A stretch of DNA of 64,000 bases, from contig NZ_SDLR01000005.1 in NCBI RefSeq assembly GCF_004522215.1, positions 217,086-281,085 on the forward strand. The letters run 5' to 3'. Source of the stretch: Ammoniphilus sp. YIM 78166. Lineage in GTDB: Bacteria; Bacillota; Bacilli; Aneurinibacillales; RAOX-1. Made by a program: the position numbers and the translations under genes. The notes beneath the pieces were generated by a model. The model had not been told where the DNA came from. It ran no database searches and saw only the letters and a program-made list of their open reading frames with translations. Of this stretch, positions 25,805-34,872 are shown in pieces; position 1 is the first letter of the stretch, and every line of letters starts with the position of its first letter.

Positions 25805-26290
25805 CTATATGGATAGTTTCACCACCCTTGAACTATCTTGCCTTTTTAAATAATTTTTATTTTGCAGTAGCTTATAATATCTGTAAATGACCATAAAAGT
25901 GAGTAAATAGACACAGAATGTCCATCCAATATTCCAGCCGTTTAAATAAATAACCCTATCACTTTTTACAGCAATCCATTCAAGTAAAGTAATAAAAATA
26001 GCGAAGAGTAAGAGTAAAGTATATTTATTTCCAATTCCTCGATTAACTAAATAAATAAAATAACATGCAAGGACAGGATAAATTCCTAAATCAAGTGGTA
26101 AAGCAGAAAGTGATTGGTTATTTAGGAAGGGTTTGAACTTCCAAAGATAATTAAACCCCCATTCATTTATTACTGTGGCGGCAACTACCCCTATTGGTGC
26201 TATTAATATGACAATTATAGAATTTCTTTTATATATCCATACACCAAGAATCCAAGGAATAATAAACCCAATGACAAAATTAAAAAACAC
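25805..26290 (-). CDS. CBO0543 family membrane protein, paralogue
   Basis: This 161-residue protein has the same helix layout as its neighbour at 25147. Matching points are 'NEWGFNYLWKFKPF', the short 'LEWIAVKSD' before the last pair of helices and 'LNGWNIGWTFCVY', the GWN signature. The C-terminus is basic. GGAGGGGGAGG precedes ATG 26290. It is likely a diverged duplicate. Confidence 0.7.
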   Translation of the reverse strand: MFFNFVIGFIIPWILGVWIYKRNSIIVILIAPIGVVAATVINEWGFNYLWKFKPFLNNQSLSALPLDLGIYPVLACYFIYLVNRGIGNKYTLLLLFAIFITLLEWIAVKSDRVIYLNGWNIGWTFCVYLLTFMVIYRYYKLLQNKNYLKRQDSSRVVKLSI

Positions 26291-26455
26291 AATGTCCCTC
26301 CCCCTTTAACTCATGTATAGTATATACATTTTCCAGTATACAAAATACACATGCGGAACCATTGTTTAACCTAACTCCATTTATTATCTGACATTGAGTA
26401 TCCTTTACTTCAACAACAAAAAGGAAGTAGGATGACACCCTGCCCCTCAATAAAT

Positions 26456-26495
26456 AATGCTGCCAACGATATTCTTCCATATCATTGGCAGCATT
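26456..26495 (-). terminator. hairpin after the esterase gene region
   Basis: AATGCTGCCA and TGGCAGCATT are perfect 10-bp complements around about 20 nt. It lies 16 bp beyond the esterase stop on the minus strand. Confidence 0.75.
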
Positions 26496-26510
26496 TATGT
26501 CTACTCTATC

Positions 26511-27845
26511 CTATTTCCCTACGAAATCTTGCACCAAATCTTCAAATAGCTGAGACCATGCAAACCAGTCATGTGCTCCAAACACAGGATTTTCAGCCAC
26601 ATCAACTCCCAGTGCCTTAAGTTTAGCATGGAAAGCATGAATGTCAGCTTGACTAATAACATTATCATACTCACCATATCCCAGTATGACTTTTGGGGCA
26701 TCCAGTTCGTTATACTTATCTAAAGCACCAGCCTCAATAAGTCCTTTCCAAACGCCACTCAGTATCCCAAAATACCCGAATTCAGTAGGGTTCTCAGCAT
26801 ATAAAATGGAAGTTAAAAAGCCTCCTCTTGATAATCCAGCAAATGCACGATCGTCGCTTTCTTCTGAAACATTATAGTTTTCTTCTACATAGGGTAGAAC
26901 CTTATTAAAGAAATTTCGGTTAATCATAGAGTAATCCCATAGATTATCCGATATATCTCCTTCTTGGTAATCCCATGGAGTATCAGATGTATGCAAAACT
27001 GAAGCTGTTGGAGGATAATCGTTATTATCAATAGCAACCACTATTGCAGGTTCTACTTTGCCTTCTGCAATCAAATGATCCATAATATTGCCTGCATTTG
27101 CAAAAGCGAACCACTCCGTTTCATCTCCACCTGTACCATGGGAAAGATAAATCACTTTATAAGATTCTTTTCTGTTTTTGTCATAGCCATAAGGGAGATA
27201 AACGCCTAAGTATTTACTATCTCCATTTATATCCGTGTATGGAACATAATGAACTTGTCCAACTTTTGCATCTTTTCTTGGGAGTAAAATTGAATTGTCT
27301 GTTATCTGTTTGTGCTTATCAAACATCCCGTAAACAACACTATGTTCTTTAGGATAACGCTCCAGATTGCTTAAAGGCGCTATATTAGCCGGATCTGGAA
27401 TCGTGATATCTATATCCTTGTCATTCCCGTTAAATGCATAGGCTACCTTATATTGATAGCAGAATGAACCACTTGGAATGGGCAAACTAATCATCCACAA
27501 ATCAGTACCCTTAATCCTTGTCATCTTCTCTTCATATCTATCGGTCTTAGCAGGGAGCATGCCTGGTTCCCATTGGTAAGGCGAATACCACTTCTTAAGA
27601 TCTTTTTCCTCTGGTTTATAAAATCTAAAATCTCCACTAAAGACGACATAATCAGCTAAGGGGTCCTTATAAACAAAAGTGGCCGTATAGCCCGTAGGTG
27701 AATTTTTATCTACTTTAACCGTTGCACCTTCTTTTACTCCGTTCATATTATTAGCTGCCATTCCCGGTGAAGCAATAGATGGAATGAACAAAGCTAAAGT
27801 CAAAACCAAATATAAAATTCTTAAATACCCTCTTCTGATTTTCAT
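26511..27845 (-). CDS. secreted esterase (PF00756, ferulic-acid-esterase-like)
   Basis: This 444-residue protein has a Sec signal (MKIRRGYLRILYLVLTLALF, cleavage near ASPGMAA). There is a beta-sandwich-like N-terminal part (about 35-150, like family 48 carbohydrate-binding regions) and an alpha/beta hydrolase of the 'putative esterase' family. The nucleophile elbow is GLSRGGF at about residue 320. GTGGDETEW and YGEYD mark the other active-site regions, and a late His lies in GAHDW. Such enzymes cut feruloyl or other esters in plant polymers outside the cell. It is monocistronic. The substrate is not certain. Confidence 0.85.
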   Translation of the reverse strand: MKIRRGYLRILYLVLTLALFIPSIASPGMAANNMNGVKEGATVKVDKNSPTGYTATFVYKDPLADYVVFSGDFRFYKPEEKDLKKWYSPYQWEPGMLPAKTDRYEEKMTRIKGTDLWMISLPIPSGSFCYQYKVAYAFNGNDKDIDITIPDPANIAPLSNLERYPKEHSVVYGMFDKHKQITDNSILLPRKDAKVGQVHYVPYTDINGDSKYLGVYLPYGYDKNRKESYKVIYLSHGTGGDETEWFAFANAGNIMDHLIAEGKVEPAIVVAIDNNDYPPTASVLHTSDTPWDYQEGDISDNLWDYSMINRNFFNKVLPYVEENYNVSEESDDRAFAGLSRGGFLTSILYAENPTEFGYFGILSGVWKGLIEAGALDKYNELDAPKVILGYGEYDNVISQADIHAFHAKLKALGVDVAENPVFGAHDWFAWSQLFEDLVQDFVGK

Positions 27846-28253
27846 TTCTTGTCTCCTTTACAATTTTTTAAAGGCTAACTGTTTCCGTACCTGATTGTGA
27901 TGAACAAAAAGAGACAGGACCTAAAAGCCTATTTCCTTGTCTCAACACATATTCTGTTATTATTATCTCAATATATGAATTATTAAGATAACGATATACA
28001 TATTATACCAACATAGTTTACTATAGTTAAATATTACTTATTACATATTTTTCCAGACTAAATAATACAGTGTGGCTAGTATAAATGAACTAGATTAACA
28101 TCCTAAGAACTAAGATAGACCATGTTAGTGTATGTTTTCCGTGTTTTATTAGTACTCCCCCTAAAATATGATATCTAAAATAAACTCCCTACCCGCCATT
28201 GGCGGCAACTTTTTGGCTACTGGTTCGTCTAAAAATTGGAGGTGTTTTTTTTA
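27846..28253. other. 408-bp non-coding A/T-rich stretch
   Basis: No gene seen. It separates two divergent secreted-protein genes and must hold both promoters. A small hairpin CGCCATTGGCG lies near 28194-28204. Confidence 0.4.
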
Positions 28254-29000
28254 GTGAAACTATCAAAAAAGATTACTTTAGGGGTTATCGCGTCCTCTCT
28301 ATTATTGGGAGGATCCGCGTTGGCCTATTCGTCGTACACCAAAAACATCAAAGTGACTTTCGCCAATATCAAGCTAATCGTCAACGGAAAGACGATCGAA
28401 ACAAAAGCCGAGCCGTTTGTCTATAATGGTAATGTTTATGCGCCCGTGGCTACTATCGCGAATATGTTGGGAGTTAGTCAAGAATGGGGCAATAATCCTC
28501 CTTCGGTTCGTTTTGAAAGCCTTGATCGGGTAGGAAGCGCGCCACAGTACATGGGTACATTCGGACGTCAATATTATCCCCTGGACTATGTTTATGCGTT
28601 GAGGGATGACAATTTCATGAGAGAGGGCTCACTATATAACAAGGTTGTCAATTTTACAAATCAAAAAGAGCTTGATATTCCTAAGAATGAGAGTGAAGGA
28701 AGGTTATATCCGATCTCGGGCATGGTTCACGCTGATATGTTTTATATGTTGGAGCGAAATTCTAAGGGTACATTTATCAATGGATACAAGATCGACAAAG
28801 TGAAGACCGCCATTTCCAAAGTATTTTCCCGTGAGATCGAGCCAGTTGAGGGTCATCTAACTTTCAATGAAGCCACGCGGGAGTTTACCGAAAGGATTCA
28901 TAAAGCCGAAAACGGGAAGGCTAAACTTGTCGGCGTAAAGATCTATCGGATTAGCTGGGAAAACCAAATCACCAAAACCGATGAATTGATCATGGAATAA
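28254..29000 (+). CDS. exported protein with a copper-amine-oxidase-N-like stalk domain
   Basis: This 248-residue protein has a signal sequence (VKLSKKITLGVIASSLLLGG, then SALA). The stalk fold is seen in IKLIVNGKTIETKAEPFVYNGNVYAPVATIANMLG (only part shown: IVNGKTIETKAEPFVYNG), the pattern of PF07833 domains common in Paenibacillaceae cell-surface proteins. The remaining 150 residues have no known match. GTG 28254 is the start because GGAGGTG lies 10 nt upstream. A strong terminator follows. Confidence 0.85.
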   Translation: MKLSKKITLGVIASSLLLGGSALAYSSYTKNIKVTFANIKLIVNGKTIETKAEPFVYNGNVYAPVATIANMLGVSQEWGNNPPSVRFESLDRVGSAPQYMGTFGRQYYPLDYVYALRDDNFMREGSLYNKVVNFTNQKELDIPKNESEGRLYPISGMVHADMFYMLERNSKGTFINGYKIDKVKTAISKVFSREIEPVEGHLTFNEATREFTERIHKAENGKAKLVGVKIYRISWENQITKTDELIME

Positions 29001-29052
29001 AAAAGACGACTCTCATTCAACTTCTTTGAATAGAGAGCCGTCTTTTCTTTTA
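29001..29052 (+). terminator. terminator of the stalk-domain protein gene
   Basis: AAGACGACTCTC-loop-AGAGAGCCGTCTTTTCTTTT follows the stop codon directly. It has a stem of about 10 bp with a T-run. Confidence 0.85.
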
Positions 29053-29252
29053 TTTCACATTGAATATTTGAACATACGAATAGGGTCCGATTGCGTTTCG
29101 AGCGAAGACTGAATTACCATTTTTAAAAAGTTTCCTGCATTCAATCTTTTTTCTAATAGCAAAGAGTATTTTGATCGATAAAAAAACGTTTCTCTAGACC
29201 CACTTGATATGGCATTGTTAAAAGCAGATGGATTGAATAATTCTACTGATAA

Positions 29253-29411
29253 GATATCTTTGTAGGTGTAATGATCCATGTTCACCCTAGTAGGGATATT
29301 GTGGAGTGTCATGCCATCTGTGATGAAATTGAAAAGATGATGTCAGAAAAACATCATGTTTCCCATGTTCATATTCATATTGAACCTGACAAGAAGTTGT
29401 TAATTTCATAA
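29253..29411 (+). pseudogene. cation diffusion facilitator C-terminal relic
   Basis: Fifty-two codons encode VGVMIHVHPSRDIVECHAIC and DEIEKMMSEKHHVSHVHIHIEPD before TAA. This is the cytoplasmic dimerisation domain of CDF metal/proton antiporters (HxHxxP and 'VHIHIEP' ending). The membrane part and start are missing, and a stop lies just upstream. It is a deletion relic between the stalk gene and the sensor kinase. Confidence 0.75.
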
Positions 29412-29458
29412 ACGTTTCCATAGGTTTCCCTTCTCATAGGTTTGAGAAGGGTTTATTT

Positions 29459-30523
29459 TTAATTAACGTATAACGACAATTTTAATTTAATTTTAATTGC
29501 AAGGTATTCACCTGAAGACTCAGCCCATATTTGTCCACCGTGCATTTCTATAATGCTTTTTGAGATGGCTAACCCAAGACCAGAGCTGTCATCATCAACA
29601 GACCTCGCTTTGTCCAGCTTATAAAGCCGTTCAAATAATCTGGGTAATTCCTCTTCCGGAATCGGATCTCCTTTATTTCCAATTTCAATAATGGCAAACT
29701 CATTTTGTATTTTTAATTTTATATGGATAGTTCCAGGTTTAACGCTATACTTTACGGCATTACTCATTAAATTCTCAAAAACCCGTAGCAATTGGCTAGG
29801 ATCAGCTTGAATGGGGACGGGACTATCTGGAAATTCACTTTTGATGACAAGCTGGTGTTCTCCAGGTACACTCATTTCATCAATAAATTGCATCAGCATA
29901 TCTTTTAGATTAATGTCCATAAGGTATAATTGGATTTCTTTATGATTTAACTTTGTGTAAGCAAATAAATCATCCATTAGTCTTTTTAATCGCTCAGCCT
30001 TTTCGAATGCTGTATTTACGTAAATATCATGGGATTTTTCATCTTCATATTTTTTATCTTTGAGGATGCGTAGGAATCCTATAATAGTAGTCAGAGGGCT
30101 GCGCAAATCATGAGAAATGTTCGTGATCAGTTCACTTTTCAATCTTTCGATTTCTCGCTCTTCATCTATTTTTTGCTTTAATGCCAACGAAAGTCCGTTT
30201 ATACTTTTGGCAAGTGTTGCCAATTCGTCTTTTCCTTTCACAATCATGGTAGAACCAAGGTTTTCATCAGCCATATTCCGGATATTTTCTTCCATGTATT
30301 CAATATACTTAATTTTACTTCGAATACTGAAGATGAATATAAGGATAAATAAGCCAACGGCCAATAAAAAACCAGTGATGATAATGGAGTTGTGTTCAAC
30401 AGGCGAAATAATTCCGCCTTCGAGATATTTTTTTAAAAACCAAATAGCGTATGAATAAAAGAATAAAAACGATACTACAAAACAAATAGTTATAATCAGG
30501 AGTAGTCTGGTAACAATTCTCAT
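29459..30523 (-). CDS. VanS-like sensor histidine kinase
   Basis: This 354-residue kinase has two membrane helices (about 5-28 and 46-66) with a very short outer loop, and a HAMP-like segment. HisKA has the phospho-His in NISHDLRSPLTTIIGFL (about residue 140). HATPase_c has N box NLMSNAVKYS and G boxes EEELPRLFERLYK and SSGLGLAISKSIIEMHGG. The tiny sensing loop is the layout of intramembrane-sensing kinases that answer to cell-wall or membrane agents. It follows the response regulator by 15 bp. Confidence 0.92.
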   Translation of the reverse strand: MRIVTRLLLIITICFVVSFLFFYSYAIWFLKKYLEGGIISPVEHNSIIITGFLLAVGLFILIFIFSIRSKIKYIEYMEENIRNMADENLGSTMIVKGKDELATLAKSINGLSLALKQKIDEEREIERLKSELITNISHDLRSPLTTIIGFLRILKDKKYEDEKSHDIYVNTAFEKAERLKRLMDDLFAYTKLNHKEIQLYLMDINLKDMLMQFIDEMSVPGEHQLVIKSEFPDSPVPIQADPSQLLRVFENLMSNAVKYSVKPGTIHIKLKIQNEFAIIEIGNKGDPIPEEELPRLFERLYKLDKARSVDDDSSGLGLAISKSIIEMHGGQIWAESSGEYLAIKIKLKLSLYVN

Positions 30524-30538
30524 GAGTACTTCTGCTCC

Positions 30539-31243
30539 TTAAAACGATTCAAGTTTATAACCCACACCCCAAACCGTTTTAATGTATTTGGGCTCTTTGG
30601 GATTTTCCTCGATTTTTTCTCTCAGTTTTCGAATATGAACCATTACCGTATTCTCCGAGCCAAGAAATGCTTCATTCCATACTTTTTCGTATATTTGCTC
30701 AATGCTTAGGACAATACCCTTATTTCGAGCAAACAACTCTAGAATATCGAATTCCCTGCGGGCTAATTTTACTTCTATCCCTCTAACTGTAACCTCTCGC
30801 ATTTTTCTATTAATCTCCAATTCTCCAATTTTTATTTCATCTTTGTTGTCACCGATGTCCCTTTGACCCAGCGTCAAATACCTTCTAAGATGAGATTTTA
30901 CTCTAGCGACCAATTCTAAGGGATTAAAGGGCTTCGTCATGTAATCATCAGCACCGATAGACAAGCCCCGAATTAAATCCGTGTCTTCGGACTTAGCGGT
31001 TAAAAAGATAATTGGGATGTTCTTAGTCTCCCGTATTTTCATACATGTTTCCATTCCGTCCATTTTTGGCATCATCATATCAAGGATGATAAGTTGAACA
31101 TCTTCTCTGCTCAGAATTTCCAATGCTTCCAATCCGTCGAAGGCTTGAAGTAGGTGAAATCCTTCGTTTTTTAGATAAACTTCAATAAGCTTGTGTATAT
31201 TTTTGTCATCATCAATAATGAGTATGGATTCTTTATCTTTCAT
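30539..31243 (-). CDS. OmpR/VanR-type response regulator
   Basis: This 234-residue protein has a receiver domain with acidic pair DDD near residue 10, phospho-acceptor Asp in LIILDMMMPKMDG (about 53), and Thr in FLTAK, Lys in TKPFNP. A winged-helix DNA-binding domain follows (residues 135-232, ending YIKTVWGVGYKLE). It is partner of the adjacent histidine kinase. Its ATG overlaps the stop of the DedA gene, so membrane-lipid genes and regulators form one operon. Confidence 0.93.
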   Translation of the reverse strand: MKDKESILIIDDDKNIHKLIEVYLKNEGFHLLQAFDGLEALEILSREDVQLIILDMMMPKMDGMETCMKIRETKNIPIIFLTAKSEDTDLIRGLSIGADDYMTKPFNPLELVARVKSHLRRYLTLGQRDIGDNKDEIKIGELEINRKMREVTVRGIEVKLARREFDILELFARNKGIVLSIEQIYEKVWNEAFLGSENTVMVHIRKLREKIEENPKEPKYIKTVWGVGYKLESF

Positions 31244-31845
31244 TCCACTTGTTCACCCGTTTTCTTTATTTTACTAACCAAAAAAATCAATAGAGCCGCG
31301 ATGCCGCAAACAGAAATGGCTATCCATCCAACTTGAGTAAGATAATGGCTAATAACATCTATAGATTGACCAAAATACATTCCGGTGAAGAAAAGAGCCA
31401 ATGTCCAAAAGAAGCCAGTTGAAAAAGAGAATAGGACATATTGATAAAATGGCATTTTATTCATTCCTACAATATACGGAACGACATGACGAACAACGGG
31501 TAAGAAGTAGCTTAGAACCAATGAAAAAGCCCCATAGCGTTTAATTAGGTCATGGGCCTTCTCCATATATTTACCCATTTTCTTCTTTCTCATCATATAA
31601 TGAAGGGCTGGAAAACCAATGGCTCTTCCTACGCAGTATCCAATCGTAAGTCCTGATACGACCCCGGCGTACGTAAGAAAAAAGGCCGGTAGAGGTTCTA
31701 ATATCCCCATGGAAGTCATAAAACCACCACTCATGACAATCACTTCATCTGGAATTGGCATCCCCACGATCCCTAGCCACAAAAAGAAAAATAAAGCAGC
31801 ATAACCATAATGCTCGACCCCCTGTAAGATTACGTCTATATCCAT
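31240..31845 (-). CDS. DedA family membrane protein
   Basis: This 201-residue protein has about five helices and belongs to the DedA/SNARE-associated (VTT) family. It has GIVGMPIPDEVIVMSGGF and the re-entrant-loop motif F-x-G-R-x-x-P-x-x-R, here YFLPVVRHVVPYIVGMNKMPF. Recent work links DedA proteins to recycling of lipid carriers (undecaprenyl phosphate, phosphatidylethanolamine) and to resistance to cationic peptides. ATG 31845 follows GAGGG. It is one base after the methyltransferase stop. Confidence 0.92.
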   Translation of the reverse strand: MDIDVILQGVEHYGYAALFFFLWLGIVGMPIPDEVIVMSGGFMTSMGILEPLPAFFLTYAGVVSGLTIGYCVGRAIGFPALHYMMRKKKMGKYMEKAHDLIKRYGAFSLVLSYFLPVVRHVVPYIVGMNKMPFYQYVLFSFSTGFFWTLALFFTGMYFGQSIDVISHYLTQVGWIAISVCGIAALLIFLVSKIKKTGEQVE

Positions 31846-31846
31846 T

Positions 31847-32422
31847 CTAATTTCCCTCTTTCTTCTTTGCGCACGTATAAACAAAAGCAGGTGGAATATT
31901 ACGCAGCTCGAAGCCAACTTCCACATGATCGAAGTATTGTTTTAACATGCTTTTCATCTGCAGGGAATATTGGAAAGCAATAAACAGACCATCCGGCTTG
32001 AGACTTTTGGATATAGCCTTCATGATATTTTTTCGAAGCTCTAGTGGAAAGTTAGCAAACGGTAAACCGGAGACAATACAATCCACTCGGGGAATGTTAA
32101 GTTTATGAAGTAATAGATCTAGCCTCTCTGCGTCTGATCCAAAGGTTAACGAGGGATAAGCTGTCTCTAAATTTCGCCTCATTTGATTATCTTTTTCAAT
32201 AATGACTGCCTTTGTTGAAACCTTTTTATGTTTAGATAGGTGGCTCGTAAACACTCCGGTCCCTGCACCTAATTCAACAATGGTGTCAAGGTTATCCCAA
32301 GATACATTCTCAAACATCTTATTTACAAGGAATTTTGAACTAGGGGTTATACTTCCCACTTGTGCTGGTGATTCAATAAATTTATTTAAAAACGTGAAAC
32401 GCTCCTTTGTTATACTCATCAT
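31847..32422 (-). CDS. PmtA-like phospholipid N-methyltransferase family protein
   Basis: This 191-residue SAM methyltransferase has SAM motif I TIVELGAGTGVFTSHL (about 45-60), acidic IIEKD, and the motif CIVSGLPFANFP, typical of the PmtA/COG3963 group that methylates phosphatidylethanolamine. An N-terminal amphipathic part (RFTFLNKFIESPAQVGSITPS) also fits. Related proteins include rRNA adenine dimethylases, but the VSGLPF motif argues for PmtA-like. AGGAG precedes ATG 32422. It is the first gene of the four-gene operon with DedA and the VanRS-like pair. Confidence 0.8.
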   Translation of the reverse strand: MMSITKERFTFLNKFIESPAQVGSITPSSKFLVNKMFENVSWDNLDTIVELGAGTGVFTSHLSKHKKVSTKAVIIEKDNQMRRNLETAYPSLTFGSDAERLDLLLHKLNIPRVDCIVSGLPFANFPLELRKNIMKAISKSLKPDGLFIAFQYSLQMKSMLKQYFDHVEVGFELRNIPPAFVYTCAKKKEGN

Positions 32423-32654
32423 ATACCTCACTCCTTTAAGAGATTTCATAAGTATCATTATCGTTTCAAAATCTTAAATAAACCTACAGAATTTCTTAAG
32501 AAAATCTTAAATGTTGCAAAACCAAAAAACGAGAGTACGCTCTATGAAGCTCTCGATGCCCTTTAGCTCAATAATAAAGATCAAAATTATTTCCTTCATA
32601 AAACGGTAAAACTAATTAGTATTACTACCTTAATAAACAGGGGACCAGCGCAAC

Positions 32655-33116
32655 ATGAGATTTTCTATTGTCTTATTCTCTACTTCGTGGATTTTATTTC
32701 TGATTTTTGCTGATAAAAAGAAAATCCCTTTGTATATTTCCACTTGTTACACTGCTGTGATATTAGCCTTTATAACGGACCTCCTCATGGTCACAAGACC
32801 CTTATGGGAATATCCTGTGAGGGTTAAAGAGCATTTGTTTTGGATAGAGATGATGAATGCATTTGGGATCTATTTTGTTACGACATTCTTATTCCTTCAA
32901 CTCCTTCCTCAAAAGCAAACTATTTTAAGGATGACACGCCATATCTTCTACTGGTCGACTTTTGCCATCCTCATTGAATACCTTGCTTTAAAAGTTGGGT
33001 TCATAAAGCATCAGATGTGGTGGAATCTAGGATGGTCTTATTTATCCGATGGGATTCTTTTTACCTTCTTTTACGCTCATTACAAATGGAGCAATAAATA
33101 TTTCAAACAGAGTTAA
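32655..33116 (+). CDS. CBO0543 family membrane protein, third copy
   Basis: This 153-residue protein has five membrane helices and the family's markers 'RPLWEYPVR' and 'HQMWWNLGWSYL' (compare 'GWNFGLS' and 'GWNIGWT' of the two proteins at 25-26 kb). It is a single gene with ATG 32655 after a GGGGACCAG stretch. The function is unknown. Confidence 0.7.
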   Translation: MRFSIVLFSTSWILFLIFADKKKIPLYISTCYTAVILAFITDLLMVTRPLWEYPVRVKEHLFWIEMMNAFGIYFVTTFLFLQLLPQKQTILRMTRHIFYWSTFAILIEYLALKVGFIKHQMWWNLGWSYLSDGILFTFFYAHYKWSNKYFKQS

Positions 33117-33143
33117 TTCTGAGAAATACAATTTCAAAAAAGA

Positions 33144-33169
33144 AGGAAGGCTGCATATGCAGCCTTCCT
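33144..33169 (-). terminator. 26-bp palindrome, terminator of the truncated repair gene
   Basis: AGGAAGGCTGCATATGCAGCCTTCCT is a perfect palindrome. On the minus strand it is followed by TCTTTTTTG, so it stops transcripts from the 33228-33476 side. Confidence 0.8.
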
Positions 33170-33227
33170 GAACTCATCTAGGTGTGCGTTTCGGATAGAT
33201 ACATCCATAATTCTCTCCCCATTATTA

Positions 33228-33476
33228 TTAACATCTTACATATTTACGTTTGAAACCAAGTCTCCCCCTATCCATCTCTTTTTGAATACTTTCATAAGCG
33301 TTTAGGAGACTGCTTTTTTTCTTGTCCCGTTTGACTTCTACTGTACCTACTTCCTTGGCGGTCTCCACTGCCTTTTCATGTAGCGGCAAATATGAAATCC
33401 CCACCGTGTATAGAAAATTATTCATAGCCGATTTCGTTCGTTCTGGCGAATCACGAATCGTATGGCTCTCAACCAA
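33228..33476 (-). pseudogene. DNA alkylation repair protein, C-terminal fragment
   Basis: The frame of 82 codons, starting with TTG without a good SD, matches the end of the AlkD-like DNA alkylation repair proteins of Bacillales: SPERTKSAMNNFLYTVGISY, LPLHEKAVETAKEVGTVEV and RGRLGFKRKYVRC. The family has about 220-240 residues of HEAT repeats, so two thirds are missing. In-frame sequence upstream reaches the stop codon of the VOC gene only 20 codons earlier. The VOC gene replaces the lost 5' part. Confidence 0.75.
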
Positions 33477-33506
33477 TGGAATCCTGCAAAAGGCCTTTGC
33501 TTTTAA

Positions 33507-33884
33507 TTACATTTCGGGTACTCCCGCTTCAGGTTTTATCTCAAACAAGTAAAGGGGATTGCCGTCAGGATCACTGAAGTAGGCGAGCCGGGTTGCCTTT
33601 TCATCAATTATTTCAGCAAAGACAATCCCCTTAGATTTCAATATTTCGAACGTATGATTGAAATCCTCCGGTTCAAGTCCGATTGACAGACTCTCCGACT
33701 TCCCTTGTTCAGGGGAGCCGTTCTCACTGATGGGGTGTAACCCTATTGTTAGCCCAGAGGTCTCAACTTGCGCCCAATGTCCTTCGACTTCGTATTGCAA
33801 TTTCAATCCAAGGGTTTCAACGTAGAATTGTACTGCCTTTTTCAAATCAGCTACCATTAGAGTTACATTACCACTCTTGAACAT
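33507..33884 (-). CDS. VOC family (glyoxalase/bleomycin resistance) protein
   Basis: This 125-residue protein has two beta-alpha-beta-beta-beta units: NVTLMVADLKKAVQFYVETL and the C-terminal YFSDPDGNPLYLFEIK, with metal-ligand-like Glu near the end. It may bind a drug or act as a lyase or dioxygenase. ATG 33884 follows GGAGG by 7 nt; an upstream in-frame start overlaps this site. It is single-copy and fused in space to the truncated repair gene downstream. Confidence 0.85.
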   Translation of the reverse strand: MFKSGNVTLMVADLKKAVQFYVETLGLKLQYEVEGHWAQVETSGLTIGLHPISENGSPEQGKSESLSIGLEPEDFNHTFEILKSKGIVFAEIIDEKATRLAYFSDPDGNPLYLFEIKPEAGVPEM

Positions 33885-34163
33885 TATTATTTCCTCCATC
33901 TATAATGTAGTAGACTTGACCCTTAAAACAAAAGAGGTACCCACACATCTCCATATTAAAGTATAGACCCCCGCTGACGGAATAAAACATTGGCGTCAAT
34001 CAGCTCTACCCTTTTCTTTTTGACTTCATGTTTTTCTTTATCTTCATGAAGTCTACACAATCGCTATAGAATTTAACTAGTTTTGTTAATTATTTTTTAT
34101 TGTTTAATTAGTCTGTCCTCTCCTATAATGAAGTCATTGTATTAAGAAAGGAGACTTGAACTA

Positions 34164-34427
34164 ATGGAATGGGAAATTATCATTTCCCTATTTGATTGGG
34201 AACTCCTCACTTCATCGCTATCAATTGTATTAGGGATTGTCTCTCTTTCGGTTTACGGTTGGACAAAGACGAAAAGAGATATAGGTTCCTATAAATGTAC
34301 CGATATCAAAGTTATTTTTACAAACATCAACATAAACTGGTTAACAATTTCTATTGTCTTTTCTTCTAAACTTTATTTACGATTTATTAGATTTACGTTT
34401 TACAAGGAAGAGACAGCTAACGATTGA
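34164..34427 (+). CDS. 87-residue hypothetical protein with one membrane helix
   Basis: AAAGGAG stands 9 nt before ATG 34164. The product has a hydrophobic segment (about 14-32, LLTSSLSIVLGIVSLSVYG), then a basic stretch and a beta-like C-terminus. No family is recognised. The next small gene follows in 47 bp and may share the transcript. Confidence 0.55.
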   Translation: MEWEIIISLFDWELLTSSLSIVLGIVSLSVYGWTKTKRDIGSYKCTDIKVIFTNININWLTISIVFSSKLYLRFIRFTFYKEETAND

Positions 34428-34474
34428 TCCTATCTCAGTAACCTAAAAGTATTAATTTTAAGGAGATGGATCAA

Positions 34475-34699
34475 ATGTTAGCGATAAAAACTTGTTCAAT
34501 AGTAAGAACAGGAATAGTCATAACTCATTCTTATGATGAAAAACTTAATGGTCGTAAACTCAATGATATTAGTGAACCTTTTTGGAACCAAAAGAAAAAA
34601 GATTGGTATGTCCTTGCTAGAGTAGAAAATTTGCTGACTGGTCGTTTCAGTTCAAGAATGTATCCATTTAAAATATCCGATATAGAATTTGATGTGTAA
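34475..34699 (+). CDS. 74-residue hypothetical protein
   Basis: ATG 34475 is chosen since AAGGAG lies 9 nt before it, and an ATG three codons earlier abuts the SD. The product is a small beta-rich protein (IVRTGIVITHSYDEKL, then EPFWNQKKKDWYVLARVENL), perhaps one SH3-like or RRM-sized domain. No family is recognised. A terminator follows. Confidence 0.6.
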   Translation: MLAIKTCSIVRTGIVITHSYDEKLNGRKLNDISEPFWNQKKKDWYVLARVENLLTGRFSSRMYPFKISDIEFDV

Positions 34700-34708
34700 T
34701 CAGCCTCT

Positions 34709-34739
34709 GAATAGCATTTCAAACAACTGAAATGCTATT
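34709..34739 (+). terminator. terminator of the 74-residue gene
   Basis: AATAGCATTTCA-6 nt-TGAAATGCTATT is a 12-bp perfect stem 10 bp after the stop, followed by TGCC rather than a long T-run. Confidence 0.75.
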
Positions 34740-34872
34740 TGCCTTGGTAGGTTTGGTTTTTGTATCTAACCTCACAGAACATCTGTTATTTCAAAGACCA
34801 CTTCGGTGGTTTTTTTTACTAAATATGTTTAAAATCCGGAAATAAATCAACACTATTTTATGAGGTGGTCTT

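Noticed and set aside
29055..29312. Minus-strand 85-codon frame
   Set aside because: It is antisense to the CDF relic, which explains the open frame, and it lacks a ribosome site.
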